Part shown: piece after piece, positions 36,770 to 46,427 of the stretch
How the letters are laid out: each line of letters starts with the position of its first letter
Numbering within the stretch: the stretch's first letter is position 1
Assembly (NCBI GenBank): GCA_028819575.1
Contig: JAPPLB010000077.1
Span: 1 to 64,000 of the forward strand
Direction of reading: 5' to 3'
Length of the DNA stretch: 64,000 nucleotides
From: Bryobacterales bacterium
GTDB taxonomy: Bacteria > Acidobacteriota > Terriglobia > Bryobacterales > UBA6623
The notes under the pieces: generated by a model
Seen by the model: the letters and a program-made list of their open reading frames with translations, nothing else
What the model was told of the DNA's origin: nothing
Database searches by the model: none
Made by a program: the position numbers and the translations under genes

Positions 36770-37069
36770 ATGCCCGTTACGCGCTGGGGAGGTTTGGGAG
36801 CGGTCGCTCTTCAGGAAGCCAGGAAGTTCGGGGTCAAGCTCCTGCACGTCGCGCGGGAACTGTTCCACCAGATCGTGGGCTTCATCTTCATTGCTTTCGC
36901 GCTCTTGGCCACATTCGGAGCCGGCGGGCTGATACCCACTTATCAGCAAATGGATCGCGACCCCGCCAACTTCTGGCGCGTCGTGGCCCTGGCGGCCTTC
37001 GTGATCATATTTGGGGGCTTCGGAGTCTCCTCTTTCCGGCGCGCGCGTCGTGTTTCGCGGGGGAGATAG
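36770..37069 (+). CDS. Small membrane protein, unknown function
   Basis: 99 residues from ATG 36770. Two membrane segments ([20 protein letters not shown] and [20 protein letters not shown]), the first preceded by VARELFHQ and the last followed by a basic tail ([11 protein letters not shown]). The pattern looks like a real membrane protein rather than a chance frame. It precedes the methylmalonyl-type mutase gene by 26 bp and could be on its mRNA. Confidence 0.6.
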   Translation: MPVTRWGGLGAVALQEARKFGVKLLHVARELFHQIVGFIFIAFALLATFGAGGLIPTYQQMDRDPANFWRVVALAAFVIIFGGFGVSSFRRARRVSRGR

Positions 37070-37095
37070 GACGTGTCCGGCCCCTCGGTGAGCTG

Positions 37096-38628
37096 ATGAG
37101 CGATCCCGCGGCCAGTGACGAGTCTCTCGGGCTGCCGGGCGCCTTCCCCTACACCCGCGGCATCTATCCGGCCATGTACCGCGATCGTCTCTGGACGATG
37201 CGGCAGTATGCCGGCCTCGGCGACGCTGCGGAATCGAACCGCCGCTACCGCTATCTTCTTTCGCAGGGCATCACGGGCTTGTCGGTCGCCTTCGACCTGC
37301 CGACGCAAATGGGCTACGACTCGGACCATCCCCGCTCGCTGGGCGAGGTGGGCAGAGCGGGCGTTGCGATCAGCTCCCTGCATGACATCGAGCAACTTTT
37401 CGACCGCATCCCGCTGGGTGATGTCTCGACCTCCATGACGATCAACTCGACGGCGAGCATTCTGTTGGCGCTCTACGTCGCGGCGGCCCGCAAGCAGGGG
37501 GTCGATACGAGCAGCCTTCGGGGGACGGTGCAGAACGATGTCCTCAAGGAATACATCGCCCGAGGCACCTACATTTATCCCCCGCAGGCCTCGATGAGGA
37601 TCGTGACCGATCTGTTTGCGTGGGCCGGCAGGGAACTGCCGAAATGGAATGTGATCTCGATCAGCGGTTACCACATGAGGGAGGCCGGTGCGACCGCGCC
37701 TCAAGAAGTGGCTTTCACCCTGGGCAACGCATTTGCCTACATCGAGGCGGCGCTGTCGGCGGGTCTGGACATCGACGATTTTGCTCCGCGATTATCGTTC
37801 TTCTTCAGCGCCGACCGCGATTTTCTGGAGGAGATCGCGAAGTTTCGAGCGGCCCGGCGCCTCTTCGCCCGCTCCATGAAAGAGCGCTTTCGTCCCGGCA
37901 ACGAGGCGTCCTTGCGGATGCGCTTCCATGTGCAGACGGCGGGCTCTTCGCTGACCGCGCAGCAACCGTATGTCAACGTCGTGCGCACCGCCTGCGAGGC
38001 GCTGTCCGCGGTGTTGGGCGGCGCGCAGTCCCTCCACACGAACGGCTTCGACGAGGCTCTCGCTTTGCCGACCGAGCAGGCCGCCAAGCTGGCGCTGCGA
38101 ACACAACAGGTGATTGCGGAAGAAACCGGCGTCGTGAATACCGCGGACCCGGTTGCCGGGTCGTACGAAATCGAGCGGCTGACGGACGGAATCGAAGAAG
38201 AAGCGAGGGAATATCTTGCCCGCATCGACGCTCTGGGGGGGATGCTGAGCGCGATCGAGCAGGGCTACGTGCAGCGTGAAATCGAGAACGCGGCCTACGA
38301 TTTCCAGAGGAGCGTCGAGACGGGGAAGCGAAAGGTCGTCGGCGTCAATGCGTTTCAGTCCGAGAACAGAGAGTCCGTTCCGACAGTGAAGATCGATCCA
38401 CAGTTGGAAGATCGGCGCCGGGAAGAGCTCGAAGCGTTGCGGCGTTCGCGCGGCTCCGGGCGGGTCAAGCGCGGCTTGGAGACGCTATCGGAGGGCGCGC
38501 GCGGGAACGCCAATCTGATGCCGCTGATCCTGGACGCGGTCGGGAGCTACGCTACGCTCGGTGAGGTTTCCGACGCGCTGCGTAGTGTCTTCGGTGAGCA
38601 CCAGGGCGCAGGGCGGTTTAACGCGTAA
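37096..38628 (+). CDS. Acyl-CoA mutase large subunit, methylmalonyl-CoA mutase type
   Basis: 510 residues. Same fold as the gene at 21352: [86 protein letters not shown]. The two substrate-specificity residues are Tyr38 and Arg156 (118 apart), matching Tyr89 and Arg207 of methylmalonyl-CoA mutase, so it should act on methylmalonyl-CoA and not isobutyryl-CoA. It lacks a B12 domain and no small subunit gene is adjacent, so it must use one made elsewhere, possibly 24634-25065. It starts closer to the barrel than the other copy, with only ~20 residues before GIYPAMY. Confidence 0.88.
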   Translation: MSDPAASDESLGLPGAFPYTRGIYPAMYRDRLWTMRQYAGLGDAAESNRRYRYLLSQGITGLSVAFDLPTQMGYDSDHPRSLGEVGRAGVAISSLHDIEQLFDRIPLGDVSTSMTINSTASILLALYVAAARKQGVDTSSLRGTVQNDVLKEYIARGTYIYPPQASMRIVTDLFAWAGRELPKWNVISISGYHMREAGATAPQEVAFTLGNAFAYIEAALSAGLDIDDFAPRLSFFFSADRDFLEEIAKFRAARRLFARSMKERFRPGNEASLRMRFHVQTAGSSLTAQQPYVNVVRTACEALSAVLGGAQSLHTNGFDEALALPTEQAAKLALRTQQVIAEETGVVNTADPVAGSYEIERLTDGIEEEAREYLARIDALGGMLSAIEQGYVQREIENAAYDFQRSVETGKRKVVGVNAFQSENRESVPTVKIDPQLEDRRREELEALRRSRGSGRVKRGLETLSEGARGNANLMPLILDAVGSYATLGEVSDALRSVFGEHQGAGRFNA

Positions 38629-38719
38629 CCGTTTCCGGGTGCGGCTACGTCTGTCAAAAGTAGGATGAAATCCGGTGGAGCGTGGGATAATCAGTCAGAC
38701 CCTTGAGAGGTGCAAATCG

Positions 38720-39541
38720 ATGAAACCGATCTCGTTGTTCAAGACAGCCCTGTTTTTTCTGGGCGTGGCGGTTCTGGCCGCCCCACAGCCTGTCGTCGCG
38801 GCCGACGCAGTCACGGTCGGCCTGCCCATGCCGACCGAGCAGTTGATCGATCAGTTCGTCGCCAAGGAGACCGAGTTCGCCGGCGCCCGCGGCAACTACA
38901 CCTATCGGCAAACGGTCAAGATCCTGGAATACACCGATTCGGGAAGCGTGCGGGGCAGGTACGAGCTGGTGCAGGACATCATCTTCGGCTCCGATGGCAA
39001 ACGCAATGAGAGGGTGGTCTATTCACCGGTGCCAACGCTCCGCAACATCATCCTCACGCCGCAGGACATGCAAGACCTGCGCGACGTGCAGCCCTTCGTC
39101 ATGACCACTTCCGAGCGCCCCGATTACAACGTCCGATATATCGGCCCGGAACAGGTTGATGAGATCGAGACCTACGTTTTCGCTGTCAAGCCGAAGAAAC
39201 TCGAGAAGGGGAAACGCTACTTCGAGGGGCAAATCTGGGTCGACCAGCGGGATCTGCATATCGTCAAGACCTACGGCAAGGGCGTGGGCCTGCTCAAAAA
39301 GAAAGAAGACAATCAGTTTCCGCGCTTCGAGACCTACCGGGACCAGATTGACGGCAAGTACTGGTTTCCCGTGTACACGCGCGCTGATGACGTCCTGCAC
39401 TTCAAGAGCGGCGACCAGCGCATCCGCATGATCATCAAGTACGAAGACTACAAGCAGTTCAAGAGCGACGCCGACATCATCTTCGGGGAAGTCGTCGACG
39501 AGACGCAGCAGCCGTCCGAGACGCCGCCCTCTCAGCCCTAA
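38720..39541 (+). CDS. Exported LolA/LolB-like outer membrane lipoprotein-sorting family protein
   Basis: 273 residues from ATG 38720 (AGAGGTG ~8 bp upstream; an in-frame upstream ATG at 38675 is rejected). The signal peptide is LFKTALFFLGVAVLAAPQPV with cleavage near VVAADA. Then comes a beta-rich half-barrel (GNYTYRQTVKILEY, RYELVQDIIFG, GQIWVDQRDLHIVKTYGKGV, RFETYRDQIDGKYWFPVYT), the half-open barrel layout of LolA. Members bind lipids or lipid anchors in the periplasm. Monocistronic, convergent with the LytTR gene. Confidence 0.75.
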   Translation: MKPISLFKTALFFLGVAVLAAPQPVVAADAVTVGLPMPTEQLIDQFVAKETEFAGARGNYTYRQTVKILEYTDSGSVRGRYELVQDIIFGSDGKRNERVVYSPVPTLRNIILTPQDMQDLRDVQPFVMTTSERPDYNVRYIGPEQVDEIETYVFAVKPKKLEKGKRYFEGQIWVDQRDLHIVKTYGKGVGLLKKKEDNQFPRFETYRDQIDGKYWFPVYTRADDVLHFKSGDQRIRMIIKYEDYKQFKSDADIIFGEVVDETQQPSETPPSQP

Positions 39542-39566
39542 CCCGCGCTGAGCTTGATGATTCGAC

Positions 39567-40370
39567 TCAGAGCTTGAACAGCTCTCGCAGCCGTTTCGTC
39601 TGAGCCCGGCTGACGGGGATTTCGGTGCGCCGTTTGTCACTCATTCGCAGTTGATAGCTCGACTTGAACCAGGGGATGACTTCCTGGATCTTGTTGATGT
39701 TCACCAGATACGAGCGGTGAGCGCGCCAGAAAACGGCCGGGTCAAGATTGGACTGCAATTCTTCGATCGTTCGGTAGTTCGAGTAGCCTTCGATCTGGGT
39801 TGAGACGATGGTGATGAGGCCGTCCTGGATGCCTGCGTAGATCACGTCATTGGCGTCGACCAGCAAGAGCCGGTTGCTGTGCTTGAGCAACACCTTCGTA
39901 GGCCGGTGCAAACCGCTCTTGAGTTCCGCCAGGAGCGACTCCAGGCGGCTGGTTTTTTGCGGGGGCGACGCCAACAGTTTCTCGGCGCGCTCGATCGATT
40001 TGGCGAGCCGTTCCTTCTCGATGGGTTTCAGCAGATAGTCCACCGCGTTCACTTCGAATGCCTGCACAGCGTACTGATCGTAGGCAGTGGCGAAGATGAA
40101 GTACGGTATGCGCACTCCCGATCCCGCCAGTTCCCGGACGACTTCCAGGCCGTTCAGGCCGGGCATCTGGACGTCCATGAATACGATGTCAGGCTGATGC
40201 CGCTCGATGAGTTGCAGGGCCTCGAGGCCGTCTCCGGCCGTGCCGGCGACCTCGACGGAAGGAAACGATTTGAGCAGGAACGCCAACTCCTCTCGCGCCA
40301 GTTGTTCGTCGTCGACGATCAGCGCCGAGAACGTGTCGATGGCCTTGGCGTTCCCCTGCATCTGTCCCAT
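39567..40370 (-). CDS. LytTR-family response regulator
   Basis: 267 residues. The receiver domain (~15-130) has ALIVDDEQLAREEL with the acidic pair, the phosphoacceptor Asp in DIVFMDVQMPGLNG, the Thr in FATAYD and the Lys in YLLKPIE. The DNA-binding LytTR domain (~165-265) has LLLVDANDVIYAGIQDGLIT, FWRAHRSYLVNINKIQEVIP and TEIPVSRAQTKRLREL. The cognate kinase is not in the window. Alternative start ATG 40358. Confidence 0.93.
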   Translation of the reverse strand: MGQMQGNAKAIDTFSALIVDDEQLAREELAFLLKSFPSVEVAGTAGDGLEALQLIERHQPDIVFMDVQMPGLNGLEVVRELAGSGVRIPYFIFATAYDQYAVQAFEVNAVDYLLKPIEKERLAKSIERAEKLLASPPQKTSRLESLLAELKSGLHRPTKVLLKHSNRLLLVDANDVIYAGIQDGLITIVSTQIEGYSNYRTIEELQSNLDPAVFWRAHRSYLVNINKIQEVIPWFKSSYQLRMSDKRRTEIPVSRAQTKRLRELFKL

Positions 40371-40444
40371 CTAAGCACGCCGAAATCTGACCGTCCAGTC
40401 TCGGAAACGTGCGTAAGAAGGCGCCGTTTCGTGGCAACACCGTT

Positions 40445-40628
40445 TTAGCCTGCTTTTCTCACCACGTGGCGAGACGAAGTGGGTGAGAGGGCCGTCAGGA
40501 CGAGGCGCGAGCCGCTTGGCGCGCGCAGGCGTACTTGACGGTACGTTGAGCACGGCAAGCAAGCGCAACGAAGTCCTGGCGGTCGTATCGCGTGCTCCGG
40601 CCGTCGGGTGGTGAGAAATGCAGGTTAG
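40445..40628 (+). repeat. Inverted-end repeat A, full copy 1 (184 bp)
   Basis: The left end reads TTAGCCTGC-TTTTCTCACCAC and the reverse complement of the right end reads CTAACCTGC-ATTTCTCACCAC, 18 of 21 matching. The body (GTGGCGAG, CGAAGTGGGTGA, AGGGCCGTCAGGA, GGCGCGCGCAGGCGTACTTG, GTACGTTGAGCACGGCAAGC, AAGCGCAACGAAGTC, TGGCGGTCGTATCG) recurs at 51880-52087 and 60736-60855. There is no open frame for a transposase. The size and structure fit a non-autonomous (MITE-like) element or a large REP-type repeat. Confidence 0.82.
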
Positions 40629-40684
40629 CAGGAACAGACAAGCCACGTCCCGGCCGGAACCGAAAGAGCCCGGGTAACAACGGT

Positions 40685-41608
40685 TCATGCCAGCAGTCGC
40701 TTCAGATTGCCGCCCAGGATGGCTCGCACATCCTCGGCGGCGGCGCCGAGTTCTTCGAGGATCGTAATTTGCGATTCCAGCACCGCACGGTTCCATCCCC
40801 GTGGAAAGAATGACGAGTCTGAGCCGAAAAGCAGCCGTTGAGCCCCATAAACCGCAAGAGCTCGCCGGAATACGTCCTTGAGGTCCATCTCAGAGGCGAG
40901 GTACTTCACCCAGGAGTTCGTGCTGGAGGTATCGAGATAAACATTCGGCGCCAGGTCGCCGAGCATCAGAACCTCGCGAAAATATCCGGCGCCGAAGTGA
41001 GGGATGACGAAGTTGACCGAGGGGTGCTCCAAAGCGACTCGATGCAAAGAGACGGGATTGGAAAAGCTCATGTCGAACTTCGACGGCAGGTGCAGCTTCT
41101 TGCGTACTCCGACGGTCAGCACCCCCATGTGAACGAATACGACCAAGGGCCTTCCAGCCGCGAGTTCGTAAATGGGCCTCATCGCATCGTCCTGTACCGA
41201 AAAGCGATGCATCGCCGGAAACAGGCAGATTCCCTTCAAGCCCAGCTTCTCGACCGCATTGCGAGTGCGGTCCAAAGCATCGGGCGCCCAGGGATTGAGC
41301 ATGAAGTAGCCGTGGATACGGTCGGGGAAGGCTCGCGCTGCGTCCGCGGCCGATTGCTCATCGCCCGGCAGGCTCGCCATCAGCGCGATCTGCTCCACCC
41401 CGTAGCGGTCGAGTTCCTCTACCCACCGTGCGGCGAGTTGAGCAGTATCTTCCGGCGGCAAGTCCCAACCGAGTTGTTCGACAATCGCATGGTCAGGATC
41501 CTCCTCGGGCAGCCCGGCCTTCTGCGACGCAAGAATGCGAAAGAAGTTGCGCGAGAACAAGTGCGCGTGAGCGTCCCTGACCGGGACGTCGCCCCAAGGG
41601 GTTTGCAT
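40685..41608 (-). CDS. Cytoplasmic amidohydrolase (Amidohydro_2 family)
   Basis: 307 residues without signal peptide. VRDAHAHLFSRNFF (HxH), GLKGICLFPAMHRF, LVVFVHMGVLTVG, VNFVIPHFGAGYFRE, LLFGSDSSFFPRGW and the end GGNLKRLLA follow the family order. The last two are characteristic of the 2-amino-3-carboxymuconate-semialdehyde decarboxylase / metal-dependent hydrolase group. Not in an obvious operon. The gene is flanked by the inverted-end repeat on its 3' side. Confidence 0.87.
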   Translation of the reverse strand: MQTPWGDVPVRDAHAHLFSRNFFRILASQKAGLPEEDPDHAIVEQLGWDLPPEDTAQLAARWVEELDRYGVEQIALMASLPGDEQSAADAARAFPDRIHGYFMLNPWAPDALDRTRNAVEKLGLKGICLFPAMHRFSVQDDAMRPIYELAAGRPLVVFVHMGVLTVGVRKKLHLPSKFDMSFSNPVSLHRVALEHPSVNFVIPHFGAGYFREVLMLGDLAPNVYLDTSSTNSWVKYLASEMDLKDVFRRALAVYGAQRLLFGSDSSFFPRGWNRAVLESQITILEELGAAAEDVRAILGGNLKRLLA

Positions 41609-41634
41609 GAGATGTTTCTTATCGCAGCCGAGGT

Positions 41635-44235
41635 TTACCGGAAGGCATCGAGGATACGTCCAAAGAACCCCTTCTTCTTCGGAGGGCTGTCCTCTTCCTG
41701 CCGCCCTTTGTCCGGCGGCGCATCCAGGACGGGGATCGTGATGCTCGGCGGTAATGCCTGTGGTTCCATGCCGCTGTCGGCGATCTCGACTTTGGCCTCA
41801 TCGCTGACCTGCTTGCCCCCGCTATCCCAGCCGGCGACGTTGGTCGCCAACAACAATTGACGGCCCCGACCGCCGTGGAGCCGGCAGTAGCGGTTCGGTT
41901 GCGAGCCGGCGACGAAGACTTCCGTGCTCCTTTGTGGGCAGGAGTAGGTGCCTAACTCGTAGGTGACGGGGTCGATCTCGGCTGTCACGATGCCGTCCAC
42001 GGGCTGGAACGGTTCCGGGTTGCGATACTCCCGCAACGTGTGCGCGCTCTTCATGAACTCGGTCCAAATCGGCAGCGCCGAGTGAGCGCCTTCCAAGGCC
42101 AGATCGGTATTGTCGTCGAACCCCACCCAGGCCACGCACACCAGGTTCGACGTGTAGCCGGCGAACCAGCCGTCGTCGTCCGTGCCGGTCTTGCCCGCGG
42201 CGGGCTCGGTAAAACCCATTCCCCGCACGCGCACGGCTGTGCCCCTGCGAATCACGTCCTGCAGCATGTGCGTCACGACGTAGGCGACGCGCGGATCGAG
42301 CACTTCTTCTTCCTGCGGACGGTTTCTCAGCAGAACGTTGCCTTTCGGGTCCGTGACGGATCGAATGAAGTACGGCTCCATCCGCTTGCCGCCGTTCGCG
42401 AAGACCGTATAGGCAGCGGCGATATCGAGCGGCGTCACTTCGTACGCCCCCAGCGCAACCGCCGGTGTAGCCAGAATGTTCTCACCCAATCCCGCCCGCT
42501 TCGCCAAGTCGCTTACGCGGTCGAACCCTGCTGATTCCGCCACCTTGACGGTCGAGATGTTCATCGACTTGACCAGCGCCGTCCGCATCGTGACCGTTCC
42601 GTAAATCTTGTTGGAAAAATTCGACGGCTCATAGGGCTTGTCGTCCCACCAGAACGTCGTGGGCACATCGTCAATGATGGAAATGGGCGTCAATACTTCT
42701 CGCGTGAGCGGCGTAAAGGGGTCGTCCTCATGCTCGATCGCCGTGTCGATCGCTGCGGCGTAGACAAAGGGCTTGAATGCCGACCCGGGCTGTCGGTAAG
42801 CCAACACGCGGTTGAGTTGGCTCTCGCCGTAGTTGCGGCCGCCGACGATTGCCTTGACTTCGCCGGTTGTCGGTTCAATTGCGACCAAGGCCGCCTGGGC
42901 GCGAGGCGCCGGGCCGCTCGGTGGATATCCGAAGGCGGTGTACTTGCCGCGTTTGTGTTGCCGGGCCACCTTCTCGTCGACCTCGGCCATGCTCACGCGA
43001 ATCGCTTCCACCGCGGCTCTTTGAAGCTGCATGTCGAGGGTCGTGTACACGTGGTAGGAACCCGTGATCAATTCTTCCTCGCCGAAGTGTTGCCGTAAGC
43101 CGCGGTTGACCAGGTTGACGAAGTACGGAGCGTTGCTGTATTCGATCTTGCCGTGCGCCAGCTCGATCTCCTCCTCAACGGCTGTCCGGTAGTCGTCCAA
43201 GGTGATGTATTGCTCCCGCAGCATCGCCCGTAGAACCGTGTCGCGGCGTTTCTTGGCGCGCTCCGGGTGGCGGTAGGGGTTGAGGTAGCTTGGCCGCTGG
43301 ATCAAGCCCGCCAGCAGAGCTGCTTCGTGCAGTTCCAGAGCGCGGAGGTCTTTGTCGAAGTAGGTTTCGGCAGCCTCTCCCATCCCCATGACGTTGAAGC
43401 TACCGCGCCGGCCCAAGGGAACCTGATTTGCATAAAACTCGAAGATCTGCTCCTTGGTAAGCCGACTCTCGAGTTGCAGAGCGATCATCGCTTCCTCGAT
43501 CTTGCGCTTGGGGGTCGGGTCCGGTCTCAGGAAGAACTGGCGCGCCAACTGCTGCGTCAGCGTTGAGGTTCCCCGAGGCCGGCGCCATTCGACAAGCCCG
43601 TCGAAAGCGGCTCGCGTCGCGCGGATAATATCGATTCCCCTGTGGCTGAAGAAGCGGTGGTCCTCGATTGCCATTACTGCGTTTCTCAAGACCGCGGGAA
43701 TGTCGTTGTAGGCGACCAGCCGCCGCTTGGAGCGCGTCTGATCGGAGAGGTTCGTGACGAGCGAGGGCTCCAGCTCGTATGCGGTCTGCGGGTTGTTGTC
43801 GTTCAGGGAAACGATTCTCGTGACACGGCCTTCGCTGAAATACAGAACCGCCGGTTCCTGAATGAAGTAGGAGAGCACCCCCGGATAAACTTCAATCGCG
43901 TCGGGCTTGATGCTGAAGTGGCCTATCTGGTTGTGCCGCGACTCTGAGTAACCCGCCTCGCGCAAGTGCGCAACGACGTCGGCGATCGACATCTCGTCGC
44001 CGACGAAAACCGGATCCGGAGCCGCCAGAATCTTGGAAGTACGGTTGAAGGGGCCGCCGTGCAGCTTGGCGTCGATGAGTTTCGCGTACTCCCAGTAGAA
44101 GTGGTTGAAGGCCACTCCGCCCGCGATGGCCGTGATCAGAAACAGAGCCAGCAGTACTTTTCCGAACGGGCTCTTTGCCAACCGCAACAGCCGGCCAAGC
44201 ATACGCGAGCGGACTACCAGTTTTCCCTTGCCCAT
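41635..44235 (-). CDS. mrcB: Bifunctional class A penicillin-binding protein (PBP1B-like)
   Basis: 866 residues. A cytoplasmic basic head is followed by membrane anchor VLLALFLITAIAGGVAFNHF. A small domain (~60-170) resembles the UB2H region of PBP1B. The glycosyltransferase (~175-350) has catalytic Glu191 in IEDHRFFSHRGID, GTSTLTQQLARQFFL and QVPLGRRGSFN. The transpeptidase (~440-760) has Ser485 in PGSAFKPF, SMN at 557-559 and KTG at 682-684. A Pro/Lys-rich tail follows (PPDKGRQEEDSPPKKKG). It polymerises and cross-links peptidoglycan at the outer face of the inner membrane. The C-terminal CRLHGG cysteine region may form a disulfide. Confidence 0.93.
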   Translation of the reverse strand: MGKGKLVVRSRMLGRLLRLAKSPFGKVLLALFLITAIAGGVAFNHFYWEYAKLIDAKLHGGPFNRTSKILAAPDPVFVGDEMSIADVVAHLREAGYSESRHNQIGHFSIKPDAIEVYPGVLSYFIQEPAVLYFSEGRVTRIVSLNDNNPQTAYELEPSLVTNLSDQTRSKRRLVAYNDIPAVLRNAVMAIEDHRFFSHRGIDIIRATRAAFDGLVEWRRPRGTSTLTQQLARQFFLRPDPTPKRKIEEAMIALQLESRLTKEQIFEFYANQVPLGRRGSFNVMGMGEAAETYFDKDLRALELHEAALLAGLIQRPSYLNPYRHPERAKKRRDTVLRAMLREQYITLDDYRTAVEEEIELAHGKIEYSNAPYFVNLVNRGLRQHFGEEELITGSYHVYTTLDMQLQRAAVEAIRVSMAEVDEKVARQHKRGKYTAFGYPPSGPAPRAQAALVAIEPTTGEVKAIVGGRNYGESQLNRVLAYRQPGSAFKPFVYAAAIDTAIEHEDDPFTPLTREVLTPISIIDDVPTTFWWDDKPYEPSNFSNKIYGTVTMRTALVKSMNISTVKVAESAGFDRVSDLAKRAGLGENILATPAVALGAYEVTPLDIAAAYTVFANGGKRMEPYFIRSVTDPKGNVLLRNRPQEEEVLDPRVAYVVTHMLQDVIRRGTAVRVRGMGFTEPAAGKTGTDDDGWFAGYTSNLVCVAWVGFDDNTDLALEGAHSALPIWTEFMKSAHTLREYRNPEPFQPVDGIVTAEIDPVTYELGTYSCPQRSTEVFVAGSQPNRYCRLHGGRGRQLLLATNVAGWDSGGKQVSDEAKVEIADSGMEPQALPPSITIPVLDAPPDKGRQEEDSPPKKKGFFGRILDAFR

Positions 44236-44379
44236 TCCGTCACCTGGTTCGTCAGCATGCCGCGCCCCGGAACTCCCTGGAATTCGTCACTTCGGGTCAA
44301 TGGGGCGCGGTGTGCTTTCGCAAACCGCGAGAGCGCCGGCGGGAACGGGGCTCGCGGGCCGTGCTTTCCCGGAGCAGCA

Positions 44380-46107
44380 TCATGTGGAAGCGCTCGGATC
44401 GACGGCTTTCGCCAACTCCTCGGCGAGCCGCATAGCAGCTTCTTCGAGTCTAACATCGGTAGATTGACGTGTCGAGCGGTCCTTCAGTTCCACGATTCCT
44501 TCGGAAATCTTCTTGCCGATCGTGAAACGGTAGGGGATACCGATCAAGTCGGCATCCGAGAACTTTACGCCGGCGCGCTCTCCTCGGTTGTCGTAGATCA
44601 CGTCGATGCCCTGGCTCCGGCAGTCCTCATAGAGTGACTCCGAGGCCTGCCGTTGGGCGTCGTTCTTCAGATTCACCGGCGTGATGATGGCTTCGAAAGG
44701 AGCGATCGATGCCGGCAATACCATGCCCGCGTCATCGTGATTCTGTTCGACGGACGTGGCGAGAATGCGCTCCAGCCCGATGCCGTACGAACCCATGATC
44801 GGAGTCACTTCCTTGCCATTGGGGTCGAGCACGCTCAGTCCCATCGATTCGGAATAACGGCGGTCGAGCTTGAAGATGTGTCCGACCTCGATGCATTTTC
44901 GCAGCGTGAGAGGTTTGCCGCATTGCGCGCATGCGTCGCCTTCGGCTACATCTCGGAGATCGGCGAAGCTTGTCTCGAAATCGCGTCCGGGCGTCACGTG
45001 TCGCAGATGATAGTGGTCTCGGTTGGCGCCGCAGATCAGATCGCGGCGGTTCCGAAGCGCCTCGTCAGTAAGGATGGTAAGTTCCTTCACACCCACAGGG
45101 CCTAAGGATCCCGCGTCCGCGCCGAACCATTCACGGATCTCTTCGGGATGAGCCGGCCTCACTTTCGTCGCGGCAATGGCCGACCCGAGTTTCGCTTCAT
45201 TCAGCGAGTGGTCTCCGCGCAGCAAGACGAGGTACGGCTTCTGATCCGCCACGATGACGAGGCTCTTGATGTGCGATGTCTCTGGTGAACCGTCAAACGC
45301 GGCAACTTCAGCGATTGTTTTCTTGCCGGGAGTGTGAAACTCCTCCGGAGGCAGGTCTTCAGCAGAGTCCGGTTGCGTGGGAGGTCGCGGCGTAGAGCGA
45401 GCCATCTCGAGATTGGCCGCGTAGCCGCAGCCCTTGCAGAGAACGATCACGTCTTCACCTGCATCCGAGGGCGCCGCGAATTCGTGCGATTGGCTGCCAC
45501 CCATCTCTCCGGAATGCGCCTCAACGGTGATATATTTCAATCCGCAGCGATCGAAGATGCGGCAATAGGCAGCGTGATGCTTCTTGTAGCTGACGTCGAG
45601 GCCGGCGGCATCCAGATCGAAGGAGTACGAATCCTTCATCGTGAAGCGCCGCGCGCGAATCAGACCCGACTTCGGCCGTGGTTCGTCTCGAAACTTCGCC
45701 TGAATCTGGTACCACAACTGCGGCAATTGCTTGTAGCTGCGCAACTCACCGGTGGCGATGGAGGTCATGACCTCTTCTTCCGTCATGCCAAGACACAGAT
45801 CATGCCCCCAGCGGTCTTGCAGACGGAACATGTCGTGGCCGATGGCATCCCAGCGGCCGCTCTTTTGCCAGACTTTTGCGGGATGCAGTTCCGGCAGGAA
45901 CATCTCCTGCGCGCCGATGGCGTCCATCTCCTCCCGGATCACCTGCTCGATCTTGAGCAGCGAACGCCTGGCTAAATAGAGGTAGCTGTACAGGCCGGCT
46001 GCAAGTTGTCGGATGTAGCCTGCCCGCAGCAGGAGCTGGTGACTGACGACGTCGGCTTCGTGCGGCGTCTCACGATGCGTGGGAATGAATAGCTGGCTCC
46101 AGCGCAT
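44380..46107 (-). CDS. proS: Prolyl-tRNA synthetase, bacterial type
   Basis: 575 residues from ATG 46107 (GGTGGA upstream; GTG 46119 is an alternative). MRWSQLFIPTHRETPHEAD is the canonical N terminus. Class II motifs: motif 2 FRDEPRPKSGLIRARRFTMK, motif 3 SYGIGLERILAT. The editing (INS) domain lies between, with HIKSLVIVADQKPYLVLLRG, and a zinc-like CAQCG pair precedes motif 3. The C-terminal anticodon-binding domain starts near EAIITPVNLKN. The cognate tRNA-Pro(TGG) is at the left end of the window. Confidence 0.95.
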   Translation of the reverse strand: MRWSQLFIPTHRETPHEADVVSHQLLLRAGYIRQLAAGLYSYLYLARRSLLKIEQVIREEMDAIGAQEMFLPELHPAKVWQKSGRWDAIGHDMFRLQDRWGHDLCLGMTEEEVMTSIATGELRSYKQLPQLWYQIQAKFRDEPRPKSGLIRARRFTMKDSYSFDLDAAGLDVSYKKHHAAYCRIFDRCGLKYITVEAHSGEMGGSQSHEFAAPSDAGEDVIVLCKGCGYAANLEMARSTPRPPTQPDSAEDLPPEEFHTPGKKTIAEVAAFDGSPETSHIKSLVIVADQKPYLVLLRGDHSLNEAKLGSAIAATKVRPAHPEEIREWFGADAGSLGPVGVKELTILTDEALRNRRDLICGANRDHYHLRHVTPGRDFETSFADLRDVAEGDACAQCGKPLTLRKCIEVGHIFKLDRRYSESMGLSVLDPNGKEVTPIMGSYGIGLERILATSVEQNHDDAGMVLPASIAPFEAIITPVNLKNDAQRQASESLYEDCRSQGIDVIYDNRGERAGVKFSDADLIGIPYRFTIGKKISEGIVELKDRSTRQSTDVRLEEAAMRLAEELAKAVDPSAST

Positions 46108-46427
46108 GGTGTTTTCCACCGCGTCCTACGATCTGGATCTGACGGGAAACGAGGCCGCAGACGGAACCCTCAAACCGTCTCCAAGAGGCCCAAAACGGCG
46201 GGATAAAGCACGCCCATTGTACCATGCGGAGGGTCCCGGACCGGTTTTCGAGGGAGGTTCCGGCTTCTTGGACGTTGCATGGGCCGCGACGGGTTCAGTG
46301 GTACAGTTGGGACGAGACGGCCTGCAATGTTCTCGAAACCTACCGATGTGTTACCTCTCGGATCTGGCATACGTCCTACTGAAGAGGCTTGAAAGGCCCC
46401 GTTTCCCACTCACCTCGAAAGCTCGTG
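46108..46427. other. Divergent intergenic stretch without identified features
   Basis: 320 bp between proS and the spermidine-synthase-like gene. On the minus strand a TACAAT lies ~110 bp before proS but without a convincing -35 box. No gene, RNA or T-box-like leader was recognised. Confidence 0.5.
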
